A stretch of 64,000 nt of DNA from UBA11524 sp045591175 (GTDB lineage Bacteria; Bacillota; Clostridia; Christensenellales; Aristaeellaceae). The stretch covers positions 156,207-220,206 of the forward strand of contig JAZNSI010000020.1 of the NCBI GenBank assembly GCA_045591175.1. The letters are read 5' to 3'. The first letter of the stretch is position 1. The number at the start of each line of letters is the position of its first letter. Made by a program: the position numbers and the translations under genes. Positions 48,829-57,386 of the stretch are shown one piece after another. The notes under the pieces were generated by a model. That model was not told the origin of the DNA, searched no databases, and saw nothing but the letters and a program-made list of their open reading frames with translations.

Positions 48829-51093
48829 TTACAGCTGATTGCGCTGGATCTTGCCGGAGATGGTCTTGGGCAGGCTGTCGCGGAAGACCACGATGCGCGG
48901 ATACTTGTAGGGCGCAGTGTGGCTCTTGACGTAGGCCTGGATATCCTTCTTGAGCTCCTCCGTGCCCTCGGTGCCCTTGGTCAGCACGATGCTGGCCTTG
49001 ACGACCTGGCCGCGGATGGGGTCGGGCGCAGCGGAAACGCCGCACTCCAGCACATAGGGCAGCTCCATGATGACGTTTTCGATCTCGAACGGGCCGATGC
49101 GGTAGCCAGAGGACTTGATCACATCGTCCACGCGGCCGACGTACCACAGGTAGCCGTCCTCGTCCATCCAGGCGGTGTCGCCGGTGTGGTAGAGGCCGTC
49201 ATGCAGCACCTCGCGGGTCTTCTCCTCGTCGCGGTAGTAGCCCTTGAAGAGGCCGCAGGGGATGCCGTTTTCCAGGCTGATGGCGATCTCGCCGGTCTCG
49301 CCCACAGGGACGGGATTGCCGTCAGCGTCCACCACGCGCACGTCGTACATGGGGGACGGCTTGCCCATGGAGCCGGGACGCACCTGCGCGCCGTAGAGGT
49401 TGCAGATGGTCAGCGTGGTTTCGGTCTGGCCGAAGCCCTCCATGATCTCGTGGCCCGTGGCCTCCTTGAAGATGCGGAAGACCTCGGGGTTGAGGGCCTC
49501 GCCGGCGGTGGTGATGTTGCGCACGGAGGAGAAATCATACATGCTGATGTCCTCGCGCACCATCATGCGCAGCATGGTGGGCGGCGCGCAGAAGGTGGTG
49601 ATGCCGTACTTGGCGAACATGGGCAGGATTTGATGGGCGTCGAAACGGTCAAAGTCGTAGGTGAAGACCGCGCCTTCGCACAGCCACTGGCCGTAGAACT
49701 TGCCCCACAGTGCCTTGCCCCAGCCGGTATCGGAGATGGTGAAGTGGAGGCCGTCGCGCTCGCACTGATGCCAGTAGCGGGCAGTGATGAAGTGGCCCAG
49801 GGCGTACTTGTGGCTGTGCTCGGCGATTTTGGGATAGCCGGTGGTGCCGGAGGTGAAGAACATCAGCGCGGTATCGTCGCCACAGGGGGATTCCTCGGTG
49901 CGGTAGTAGTGGGCAGAGAACAGGGAGCACTCGCTGTCGTAATCATGCCAGCCCTCGCGCTCGCCGCCCACGAGGATCTTCAGCTTCAGCGTATCGCAGG
50001 AAGCTTCCGCCTTCTCGACCTCAGCCGCAGCCTTGCCCGCGGAGGTGCATACGATGGCCTTCACGCCCGCAGCGTTGAAGCGGTACTCATAGTCATGGGC
50101 CAGCAGCTGGTCGGTGGCGGGGATGGCCACAGCGCCCAGCTTGTGCAGCGCCAGCATGCACAGCCAGAACTGGTAGCGGCGGCGCAGCACCAGCATGACC
50201 CGGTCGCCCTTCTTGATGCCCAGGGAGCGGAAGTAGTTCACCGTCTGGTTGGAGAAACGCTTCATATCAGTAAAGGTGAAGCGGCGCTCGGTGCCGTCCT
50301 CGGCGATATGGAGCATGGCCAGCTTATCCGGGTAAGCCTTGGCGATCTCGTCCACGGTGTCGAAGGCGAAGTTGTACTTGTCCGCGTTCTCAAAGGAGAT
50401 CTTCTGCAGCTCGCCGCGATCGTTCTCCACGCACTTGACGAACTTCTCCGCCAGCAGGCTCTCGCGCTTCATCGCGCGGACGATGGACTGGGCCTGATCC
50501 TTCTTCTCCAGGCCCTCGCCGGAGAGCACCAGCGCCAGGAAGGTGCACTCGCTGCCGCCCACGGCGATCATGCCATGGGGCGTGCCGGAATCGTAGAGGA
50601 TGGAGTCGCCAGGGCCCAGCACCTCGGTGTGAGCGCCCACCTGCACCTTCAATTTGCCGGAGAGAACGTAGTCAAACTCCTGGCCGGAGTGAACGTCGGT
50701 GTGGATGGGGCGGTTCTGCTGCATCTCGTCGTACTGGTAGCGGACGAAATAGGGCTCGGCCATCTTGTCACGGAACTGGGCCGCCAGGTTGCTGATGAGG
50801 ATGCCGTCGTCATCAACGGTGGTCTGGCCCTCGCCTGCGCGGGTGACCTGGTAGTGCCGCAGCATAGCAGACTTGCCTTCCAGCAGGTCGATCATATCGA
50901 CATTGAAGGCCAGGGAGCAATTATGAATGAAGGAGAAGGGCAGATCATCCTGACCCTCTTCATACGCCAGATACTTTTCCACAGAGAAGCCGGTCTTCTC
51001 CGCTGCTTCTTCCACAGAGATGCCCAGGATGACGCGCAATTCGCGAATTCGCTGCGCCACCTCGCCCAGTTTCATTTCCATCGTGCTTGCCAT
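48829..51093 (-). CDS. HTH-cupin-acyl-CoA synthetase fusion, Ile T-box unit
   Basis: 754 residues from an ATG at 51093 with GGGAGG seven bases ahead. It is a full-length paralogue of the protein at 46169: HTH (RIRELRVILGISVEEAAEKT, GFSVEKYLAYEEG), cupin (DVHSGQEFDYVLSGKLKVQV; PGDSILYDSGTPHGMIAVGG) and synthetase (LMFFTSGTTGYPKIAEH; GFGQTETTLTI; YHTGDTAWMDEDG; PKTISGKIQRNQL). All catalytic motifs are kept. It is a single-gene unit behind T-box 2, and its end is followed directly by the promoter of T-box 1. The proposed acid is 2-methylbutyrate (isoleucine series), by inference. Confidence 0.87.
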   Translation of the reverse strand: MASTMEMKLGEVAQRIRELRVILGISVEEAAEKTGFSVEKYLAYEEGQDDLPFSFIHNCSLAFNVDMIDLLEGKSAMLRHYQVTRAGEGQTTVDDDGILISNLAAQFRDKMAEPYFVRYQYDEMQQNRPIHTDVHSGQEFDYVLSGKLKVQVGAHTEVLGPGDSILYDSGTPHGMIAVGGSECTFLALVLSGEGLEKKDQAQSIVRAMKRESLLAEKFVKCVENDRGELQKISFENADKYNFAFDTVDEIAKAYPDKLAMLHIAEDGTERRFTFTDMKRFSNQTVNYFRSLGIKKGDRVMLVLRRRYQFWLCMLALHKLGAVAIPATDQLLAHDYEYRFNAAGVKAIVCTSAGKAAAEVEKAEASCDTLKLKILVGGEREGWHDYDSECSLFSAHYYRTEESPCGDDTALMFFTSGTTGYPKIAEHSHKYALGHFITARYWHQCERDGLHFTISDTGWGKALWGKFYGQWLCEGAVFTYDFDRFDAHQILPMFAKYGITTFCAPPTMLRMMVREDISMYDFSSVRNITTAGEALNPEVFRIFKEATGHEIMEGFGQTETTLTICNLYGAQVRPGSMGKPSPMYDVRVVDADGNPVPVGETGEIAISLENGIPCGLFKGYYRDEEKTREVLHDGLYHTGDTAWMDEDGYLWYVGRVDDVIKSSGYRIGPFEIENVIMELPYVLECGVSAAPDPIRGQVVKASIVLTKGTEGTEELKKDIQAYVKSHTAPYKYPRIVVFRDSLPKTISGKIQRNQL

Positions 51094-51112
51094 CTGAATG
51101 CCTCCCTTTCTT

Positions 51113-51388
51113 GAAAAAAATAAACCCGCCCCAATGATCATCATTGAGACGGGTGAAAATCACTCGCGGTACCACTCAATTTGCACGCTTTCGCATGCCC
51201 CTCACGCTCCAACAAGCGCTATGCCTTTACGCAGCAGTCACGGAGAAAACTACTTGCCCCTGCGGGCGTTTGCCTTCTCAGCTCGGAAGGGATAAGCGTC
51301 CGGCTGCATCCGCCTGCTTTCACCATCCGCAGGCTCTCTGTGGGATACAAATCCTTAGCCGTCTTCGTCACAGCTTTTTATTCGATTG
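51113..51388 (-). promoter_or_regulatory. T-box riboswitch 2, specifier read as AUC (Ile)
   Basis: Minus strand. AGTGGTACCGCGA core (51164-51176), terminator stem 51125-51137 / 51141-51153 with a T-rich tail, AGAGAG distal motif, and lower Stem I AGCU-GUGAC-GAAG / CUUC-CG-AGCU almost identical to T-box 1. Aligned with T-box 1, only the four bases GUAG versus AUCC differ before the CUUC helix. This places AUC at 51291-51293. UGGU again pairs with A73. Confidence 0.9.
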
Positions 51389-51393
51389 TGGCT

Positions 51394-51422
51394 ATTTTAT
51401 ACCCATCCGTACGCCTTGTCAA
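51394..51422 (-). promoter_or_regulatory. Promoter of T-box 2
   Basis: Minus-strand TTGACA (plus 51417-51422) and TAAAAT (51394-51399), spacer 17 nt. Confidence 0.8.
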
Positions 51423-51513
51423 CCCTGTTTTATCAACTTTTTTCGCGGCCGGTTTGTATTTTCCATGTTTTCCCGCCGACATTGTATTTTCCCTGTTTTC
51501 CGTGCGTCCTGGC

Positions 51514-51542
51514 TTGACAAACAGCGGACGGCATGTTATCTT
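51514..51542 (+). promoter_or_regulatory. Promoter of T-box 3
   Basis: TTGACA (51514-51519), 17-nt spacer, TATCTT (51537-51542). It diverges from the T-box 2 promoter, about 90 bases away. Confidence 0.78.
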
Positions 51543-51548
51543 TTCATC

Positions 51549-51805
51549 CATAACAAATGCGATGACGATGCTACGCAGTCCTCACCGTTTTCAGAGAGCC
51601 GGCGGTTGGTGTGAGCCGGCAGCAGGAAGGAATTGCGGTCTCCCATCTGAGCAGAACGGCTGAAAGCAGTAGGCTGTTCCGGCTCCGCCCCGTTACGGCG
51701 TCTTGAGCGGCTGCTGATGATGGTCGGCAGCAATCAGGGTGGTACCACGGTTTATTTGTGTATAAATCGTCCCTGCAGTCACCATGGCTGCAGGGACGAT
51801 TTTTT
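51549..51805 (+). promoter_or_regulatory. T-box riboswitch 3, specifier read as CUC (Leu)
   Basis: Plus strand. Lower Stem I UGC-GAUGAC-GAUG (51558-51570) against CAUC-UGA-GCA (51644-51653), AGAGAG (51593-51598), T-box AGGGTGGTACCACGG (51736-51750) and terminator CGTCCCTGCAG / CTGCAGGGACG (51768-51778, 51788-51798) with T6. The codon one base ahead of the CAUC helix is CUC (51640-51642). UGGU matches A73 of tRNA-Leu. The controlled genes are the LeuA-like protein and the TIM/acyl-CoA synthetase fusion. Confidence 0.9.
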
Positions 51806-51841
51806 CTACTTTATTATTCCCCCCGAAAGGAAGCGAACACC

Positions 51842-53242
51842 ATGAAGAAGATCTGCATCACCGACATGACGCTGCGCCGGGCGGCCGAGAACCGCCTGCT
51901 GGGTTTCAAGGAGCGCGTTGAGCTGGCCAAGCTGCTGGACAAGCTCAACATCAGCGCCCTGGAGCTACCCATGCTATCGGGCAGCAAGGCGGACAGCATC
52001 TTCGTCAAGACGCTGTGCAGCGTGATCACAAACACCACGCTGGCCCAGCCCGCAGGCCTGACCGCCGAGGAGGCGGACGCTGCCTGGAAGGCTCTTGAAA
52101 AGGCCCGCCGTCCCCGCCTGGTCATCGACGCGCCCATCTCCAGCGTGCAGATGGAGTACATCGCCCGCAAGAAGCCCCCGCAGATGCTCGCCGCCATTGA
52201 GGCGCAGGTGAAGTACTGCGCCGCGCTGTGCAAGGACGTGGAGATCAGCTTCCAGGACGCCACCCGCGCCGAGCCTGAGTTCCTGTGCCAGGCCATCCGC
52301 ATCGCCATCGCCGGCGGCGCGTCCAGCATCACCCTGTGCGACACGGCCGGCGTGATGCTGCCTGATGAGTTCGCCGCTTTCCTTGCCGGCCTCTACGAGC
52401 AGGTGCCCGAGATGAAGGACGCCTTCATCAAGGTCTCCTGCAACGACGCCATGGAGCTGGCCGGCGCCTGCGCTGTGAAGGCCTTCGAGCTGGGCGCAGC
52501 GGGCGTCAAGACCTGCTTCATCGGCACCCAGGCCCCCAAGCTCTCCACCATCTGCCATATCCTGAAGGTGCGCGGCGAGTCCATCGGGCTGTACACCACC
52601 GCCCGCATCACCGAGCTGGAGCGCACCGTGGGCCGCATCCTGAATCTGCTGGGCACGGAGGCTCCCGAGGTCCCCGGTGCTGTCCGCAGCGAGGACGAGG
52701 GCGTGACCTACGACGCCGGCGATTCCCTGCCCGCCATCGCTGACGCCGTCCGCAAGCTGGGCTACGAGCTCACCGACGATGACATGGTGCGCGTGTACGA
52801 GGAGTTCCTGACCCTGGCCGCCAAGCGCTCTGTCACCGCCAAGGAGCTGGACGCCATCGTCGCTGCCAGCGCCATGCAGGTGCCCGCCGCCTATCAGCTG
52901 CAGAGCTTTGTGATCAACTCCGGCAACATCATCACCTCCACCGCGTCCGTGCGGCTGGAGAAGGACGGGGAAAGCATCGAGGGCATCTCCTTTGGCGACG
53001 GCCCCATCGACGCGGCCTTCAAGGCCATGGAGCAGGTCACCGGCCGCCATTATGAGCTGGAGGACTTCCGCATCGACGCTGTCACCGAGGGCAAGGAGGC
53101 CATCGGCCGCGCCATCGTCAAGCTCCGCTACGACGGCCGCCTCTACTCCGGCCGCGGCGTGTCCACCGATATCATCGGCGCTTCCATCCGCGCTTACCTG
53201 GGCGCAATGAACAAGATCGTTTATGAGGAGAATGAAGCATGA
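51842..53242 (+). CDS. LeuA-like protein lacking metal ligands, with leucine-regulatory domain
   Basis: 466 residues from ATG 51842 (AAAGGAAG ahead). It aligns with isopropylmalate synthase along its length, but key residues differ: the DTTLRDG motif is DMTLRRA (metal Asp replaced by Arg), and the HTHDD-type metal motif is SCNDA (both His lost). GGASSITLCDTAGVMLPDEF is preserved as the barrel strand. The C-terminal 110 residues (SFVINSGNIITSTASVRLEK; GDGPIDAAFKAMEQVTG; GVSTDIIGASIRAYLGAMNK) are an intact LeuA allosteric domain. So it is probably not a normal isopropylmalate synthase. It may be a leucine sensor or use different chemistry. It sits behind the Leu T-box and overlaps the next gene by four bases. 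Confidence 0.85.
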   Translation: MKKICITDMTLRRAAENRLLGFKERVELAKLLDKLNISALELPMLSGSKADSIFVKTLCSVITNTTLAQPAGLTAEEADAAWKALEKARRPRLVIDAPISSVQMEYIARKKPPQMLAAIEAQVKYCAALCKDVEISFQDATRAEPEFLCQAIRIAIAGGASSITLCDTAGVMLPDEFAAFLAGLYEQVPEMKDAFIKVSCNDAMELAGACAVKAFELGAAGVKTCFIGTQAPKLSTICHILKVRGESIGLYTTARITELERTVGRILNLLGTEAPEVPGAVRSEDEGVTYDAGDSLPAIADAVRKLGYELTDDDMVRVYEEFLTLAAKRSVTAKELDAIVAASAMQVPAAYQLQSFVINSGNIITSTASVRLEKDGESIEGISFGDGPIDAAFKAMEQVTGRHYELEDFRIDAVTEGKEAIGRAIVKLRYDGRLYSGRGVSTDIIGASIRAYLGAMNKIVYEENEA

Positions 53243-55743
53243 GATTCTCATTTTCAACCAAGGGCTGGCACGGCGTATCCTGGCAGGAGTTTGTAGACAC
53301 CGCCGCCGACCTCGCCTTTGAGGGCATCGAGATCCACAACCTCTTCTCCTCCGCCATGGCGGAGAAGGGTTGCCCGGCGGATAAGCAGGCCGGCGCGGCC
53401 ACCTATCGCGCGCTGTTTGACCGCAAGCTGTCCATCCCCTGCATCAACACCACCGCGGATATTGCTGACGAAGCCACCTTTGCCAAGATCACGGCGGAGA
53501 TCGACGACTGCATCGAGGCCGCGGTTCGCCTGAAGGCCCCCTTCGTCCGCCTGCACACCACGATGGGCAAGGATGGCTATTCCGAGGAGGCCGTGCGCAA
53601 GGTGCTGGCCTACGCCCTGCCCAAGGCGGAAAGTGCCCATGTGGTGCTGGTGATCGAGACCATGGGCGCCTATGCGGACACCGCCCTGCTGCGCGACCTG
53701 CTGGACAGCTACGCCTCCGACAACCTGGCCGCCCTGTGGGACATGCATGAGACCCACCTGCTGCAGGGGGAATCCAGCCAGCTTTCCATCACCAACCTGG
53801 GCGCGTACATCCGCCATGTGCACATCAAGGACGCCTCCCGCAATGCTGACGACTCCCAGGCCTACCAGCTCATCGGCGAGGGCGACATGCCCCTGGAGCA
53901 GATGGTCAACGCCCTGCATTCCGTCAATTACGACGGCTTTATCTCCCTGGAGTGGGATCCCAGATGGATGGATGAGCTCAACGATCTGACCATCATCATG
54001 TCCCACTTCATCAACACCATTTCCTCCATCGGCAAGAAGGAGGAAACGAAGTCCCTGTACTACAACTACGCCCACACCGGCAATTTCGTCTGGGAAAAGG
54101 AGAGCCTCATTTCGCTCACCTTCTCCCAGGTGCTGGACCGCATGGTGGAGGAATTCCCCGACCAGTACGCCTTCAAGTATACGACCCTGGACTATACCCG
54201 CACCTACGCCCAGTTCCGCGACGATGTGGACGCCTGCGCCCGCGCGTTTGTGTCCATGGGCGTGACGGCGGGCACCAAGGTGGCCGTCTGGGCGACCAAC
54301 ATCCCCGCCTGGTTCATTTCCTTCTGGGCGGCGACCAAGATCGGCGCGATCCTCGTCACCGTCAACACCGCCTACAAGATCCACGAGGCGGAATACCTCC
54401 TGCGCCAGAGCGACACCCACACGCTGGTGATGATCGAGTCCTGCCAGGATTCCCCCTATGCGCAGATCATCCAGGAGCTGTGTCCGGAGCTGGCCACCAC
54501 CACGCCCGGCGCGCCCCTGCATGCCCGCAAACTGCCCTTCCTGCGCAACGTCGTCACCGTGGGCTTCAAGATGCCCGGCTGCCTCACCTGGGAGCAGATG
54601 ATGGACCGCGCTTCCTCCGTGCCCATGGAGACCGTCACCCGCATGGCCGCCAAGGTGGATATCCACGATGTGTGCAACATGCAGTACACCTCCGGCACCA
54701 CCGGCTTCCCCAAGGGCGTGATGCTGACCCATCACAGCGTGGTCAACAACGGCAAGTGCATCGGCGACCGTCTCGATCTTTCCACTGCGGACCGCATGAT
54801 GATCCAGGTGCCCATGTTCCACTGCTTCGGCATGGTGCTGTCGATGACTGCCTCCATGACCCATGGCGCGACCATCTGCCCCATGCCCTATTTCTCCGCC
54901 AAGAACAGCCTGGCCTGCATCAACCAGGAGCGCATCACCTGCTTCAACGGCGTGCCGACCATGTTCATCGCCATGTTCAACCACCCCGACTACCGCAAGA
55001 CGGATTTCTCCTACATGCGCACCGGCATCATGGCCGGCGCGGGCTGCCCGCCGGAGCTGATGCGCCGCGCTGCCCAGCCGGATGAAATGAACATGCGCTG
55101 CATCCTCTCCGTGTACGGCCAGACGGAGGCCTCCCCCGGCTGCACGATGGGCGAAGTCACCCAGACGCTGGACGAGCGCTGCGACACCGTCGGCTTTGCC
55201 TTCCCCCATGTGGAGTGCAAGGTCATCGACCCGGAGACCGGCCTGGACTGCCCGGACAATGTCAACGGCGAATTCGTCGCCCGCGGCTACAACGTGATGA
55301 AGGGCTACTACAAGATGCCCGAGGCCACCGCGGCCGCCATCGACAAGGACGGCTGGCTCCACTCCGGCGACCTGGCCTGCCGCACCCCCGAGGGCAACTA
55401 CAAGATCACCGGCCGCCTCAAGGATATGATCATCCGCGGCGGCGAGAACATCTACCCCAAGGAGATCGAGGAATTCATCTACACCCACCCCAAGGTCCAG
55501 GACGTGCAGGTCATCGGCGTGCCCGACAAGCAGTACGGCGAGGAAATCTGCGCCTGCATCATCCTCAAGGAGGGTGAGAGCATGACCATCGAAGAAATGA
55601 AGGCCTTCGTGCTTTCCCACATGGCCAAGCACAAGGTGCCCAAGTATGTGGATTTCGTCGACAGCTTCCCCATGAACGCCGCCGGCAAGATCCTCAAGTA
55701 CAAAATGCGCGAGGAAGCGCAGAAGAAGTTCTGCCCCGCGTAA
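53239..55743 (+). CDS. TIM-barrel (xylose-isomerase-like)-acyl-CoA synthetase fusion
   Basis: 834 residues. Residues 1-270 are a sugar-isomerase/endonuclease-IV-like barrel (KGWHGVSWQEFVDTAADLAF; GIEIHNLF; VLVIETMGAYADTALL; AALWDMHETHLLQG; YIRHVHIKDASRN; YDGFISLEWDPRW) with Glu, His and Asp metal positions. Residues 290-834 are a FadD-type acyl-CoA synthetase: MQYTSGTTGFPKGVMLTHHS, MFHCFGMVL, SVYGQTEASPGCTMGEV, WLHSGDLACRTPEGNYK, GRLKDMIIRGGENIYPKEI and NAAGKILKYKMRE with the catalytic Lys. The ATG overlaps the LeuA-like stop (ATGA). It differs from the two HTH-cupin synthetases. The proposed acid is isovalerate (leucine series), by inference. Confidence 0.87.
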   Translation: MRFSFSTKGWHGVSWQEFVDTAADLAFEGIEIHNLFSSAMAEKGCPADKQAGAATYRALFDRKLSIPCINTTADIADEATFAKITAEIDDCIEAAVRLKAPFVRLHTTMGKDGYSEEAVRKVLAYALPKAESAHVVLVIETMGAYADTALLRDLLDSYASDNLAALWDMHETHLLQGESSQLSITNLGAYIRHVHIKDASRNADDSQAYQLIGEGDMPLEQMVNALHSVNYDGFISLEWDPRWMDELNDLTIIMSHFINTISSIGKKEETKSLYYNYAHTGNFVWEKESLISLTFSQVLDRMVEEFPDQYAFKYTTLDYTRTYAQFRDDVDACARAFVSMGVTAGTKVAVWATNIPAWFISFWAATKIGAILVTVNTAYKIHEAEYLLRQSDTHTLVMIESCQDSPYAQIIQELCPELATTTPGAPLHARKLPFLRNVVTVGFKMPGCLTWEQMMDRASSVPMETVTRMAAKVDIHDVCNMQYTSGTTGFPKGVMLTHHSVVNNGKCIGDRLDLSTADRMMIQVPMFHCFGMVLSMTASMTHGATICPMPYFSAKNSLACINQERITCFNGVPTMFIAMFNHPDYRKTDFSYMRTGIMAGAGCPPELMRRAAQPDEMNMRCILSVYGQTEASPGCTMGEVTQTLDERCDTVGFAFPHVECKVIDPETGLDCPDNVNGEFVARGYNVMKGYYKMPEATAAAIDKDGWLHSGDLACRTPEGNYKITGRLKDMIIRGGENIYPKEIEEFIYTHPKVQDVQVIGVPDKQYGEEICACIILKEGESMTIEEMKAFVLSHMAKHKVPKYVDFVDSFPMNAAGKILKYKMREEAQKKFCPA

Positions 55744-55749
55744 CGCAAA

Positions 55750-55785
55750 CAGCCTCCGGAGGAATTCTCCGGAGGCTGCGTTTGT
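55750..55785. terminator. Terminator between convergent genes
   Basis: CAGCCTCCGGAG / CTCCGGAGGCTG (55750-55761 and 55767-55778), then CGTTTGTTTT. It ends the Leu T-box unit and may also serve the fucosidase gene. Confidence 0.85.
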
Positions 55786-55793
55786 TTTGGGCA

Positions 55794-57200
55794 TCAGGCG
55801 TACACGCCGATGAACTTCACCGTCGGGGCCACGCGGGCATCCAGGATGCGGATGCGCAGCGCGGCGGTGCAAACGTCCTGAAGCACCACGATGCGTTTGT
55901 GTCCGATGACGGTCCCCTCGGCGATTTGCCGCCATTCGCCGCCTGCCAGCGCGTCGATGGCGAAGCGCTCCACCCGCTGGCTGAGGGCGATCTGCTCCTG
56001 CAGCACCACCCGGCGGATATCCTGCTCCGCCTGCCAGCGCAGGATGATCGCTGCCGTGCCGTTTTCTTCGGCAGGGAGATAATAACTCTCATCGTCCGTG
56101 CGGGCGCACTCGATATCGTGGCCCTCTGCCGCAGGGGACGCGGTCAGCACCGCGCCGTCCGCCAGGTTCGCGCCGTAGCTGCGGCGGATGTATTCGCCCA
56201 GCTCGTGCAGCCGGGCCACGTCATTTTCGTGGAAGAGGCCTTCCCTGGTCGGCGGGATGTTCAGCAGGAAGGTGGCGTTGCCGCCCACGGATTTCTCGTA
56301 AATGTCGACGAGCTTCTCCAAGGGGCGCACCTGATCATTCTCGCTCTCATGCCAGAACCAGCCGGGCCGGATGGAGGTGTTGACCTCCGCCGGGTACCAG
56401 ATGAGATCGGGCTCGTCCGCGACGATGGCGCGGCTGCCCAAATCACGGTCCCAGGCATGGATCCTGCGCTGGCGGAATTCATCGCTGTCCTCCTGCTGGC
56501 TGGCGGATTGCACCTTTTCCGTATCCGCCGTGCGGGCGGGAACGACGCTCCATTCCGCCTCACGGGTATCGCCGGCCTCATTGCCGCACCAGCGCACGTC
56601 CGGCCCGCAGACATGGATGCAGGCTTCCGGCTGCAATTCGCGGATGACCGCGTAGTAGCGATCCCAATCATAGTGCTGCTTTTTGCCGTTGGGGCCCTCG
56701 CCGCAGGCCCCGTCGAACCACACGGAGCATACCTCGCCGTAGTCCGTCAGCAGCTCGGTCAGCTGCGCGACGAAGTAGTCGTCATAGGGCCTGCCCGTGC
56801 CGTACAGCGGGTGGTTGCGATCCCAGGGGGACAGGTACACGCCAAAGCGAAGGCCCCCCTCCCGGCAGGCCTCAGCCACCTCGCCCACCACATCCCGCCG
56901 GCAGGGGCTGGCTGCCACGCTGTGCCGGGTATGTTTGCTGGGCCACAGGCAGAAGCCGTCGTGGTGCTTGCAGGTGAGGATCAGCCCCTTCATGCCCGCA
57001 TCCCGGATGGCATCCACCCACTGGCGGGCGTCGAGCTTCACGGGATCGAAGATGGCCGGGCTTTCCGTGCCGTCGCCCCACTCCCTGTCCGTAAAGGTGT
57101 TGACGGTGAAATGCACGAAGGCATAGAATTCCATCCGCTGCAGCGCCAGCTGCCGGGGCGCGGGGACAACCTGAATCAGCCGGCGATCCAGTTCACTCAT
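55794..57200 (-). CDS. Alpha-L-fucosidase, GH29
   Basis: 468 residues. The barrel begins EFYAFVHFTVNTFTDREWGD; then ILTCKHHDGFCLWPSKHTRH, GLRFGVYLSPWDRNHPLYGT and CSVWFDGACGEGPNG, in which the Asp of WFDG is the GH29 nucleophile. LLNIPPTREGLFHENDV is typical. The C-terminal part (from about 340) is a beta sandwich. No signal peptide is seen, so the enzyme acts in the cytoplasm. It may use L-fucosyl oligosaccharides. The gene is single, next to galM. Confidence 0.93.
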   Translation of the reverse strand: MSELDRRLIQVVPAPRQLALQRMEFYAFVHFTVNTFTDREWGDGTESPAIFDPVKLDARQWVDAIRDAGMKGLILTCKHHDGFCLWPSKHTRHSVAASPCRRDVVGEVAEACREGGLRFGVYLSPWDRNHPLYGTGRPYDDYFVAQLTELLTDYGEVCSVWFDGACGEGPNGKKQHYDWDRYYAVIRELQPEACIHVCGPDVRWCGNEAGDTREAEWSVVPARTADTEKVQSASQQEDSDEFRQRRIHAWDRDLGSRAIVADEPDLIWYPAEVNTSIRPGWFWHESENDQVRPLEKLVDIYEKSVGGNATFLLNIPPTREGLFHENDVARLHELGEYIRRSYGANLADGAVLTASPAAEGHDIECARTDDESYYLPAEENGTAAIILRWQAEQDIRRVVLQEQIALSQRVERFAIDALAGGEWRQIAEGTVIGHKRIVVLQDVCTAALRIRILDARVAPTVKFIGVYA

Positions 57201-57322
57201 GGGCTATACCTCTCTCCTAACGCTCATGTCTTCATCACGTTCCGGTTCCATGCGCCATTATATCAGCGGGCGGCGCTTCCCGTCAAGGCAGGCAGAACTT
57301 ATGCACATCAAGCATTTCCCCC

Positions 57323-57351
57323 TTGACCATCTGCGCCGGACGCGGTACAAT
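57323..57351 (+). promoter_or_regulatory. Promoter of galM
   Basis: TTGACC (57323-57328), 17-nt spacer, TACAAT (57346-57351), 35 bases ahead of the start codon. Confidence 0.8.
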
Positions 57352-57386
57352 AGAGGCAGCGAAATCGTTTTAAGGAGGAATCTCCC

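Noticed and set aside
46148..48838. Long open frame (about 900 codons) on the plus strand opposite the acyl-CoA synthetase
   Set aside because: It is a shadow of the real gene in a G+C-rich region: low-complexity Val/Gly/His/Asp-rich translation, no motif, no ribosome binding site, and the opposite strand has complete enzyme motifs. The same holds for the long frames opposite 53239-55743, 48829-51093 and 35344-37536.
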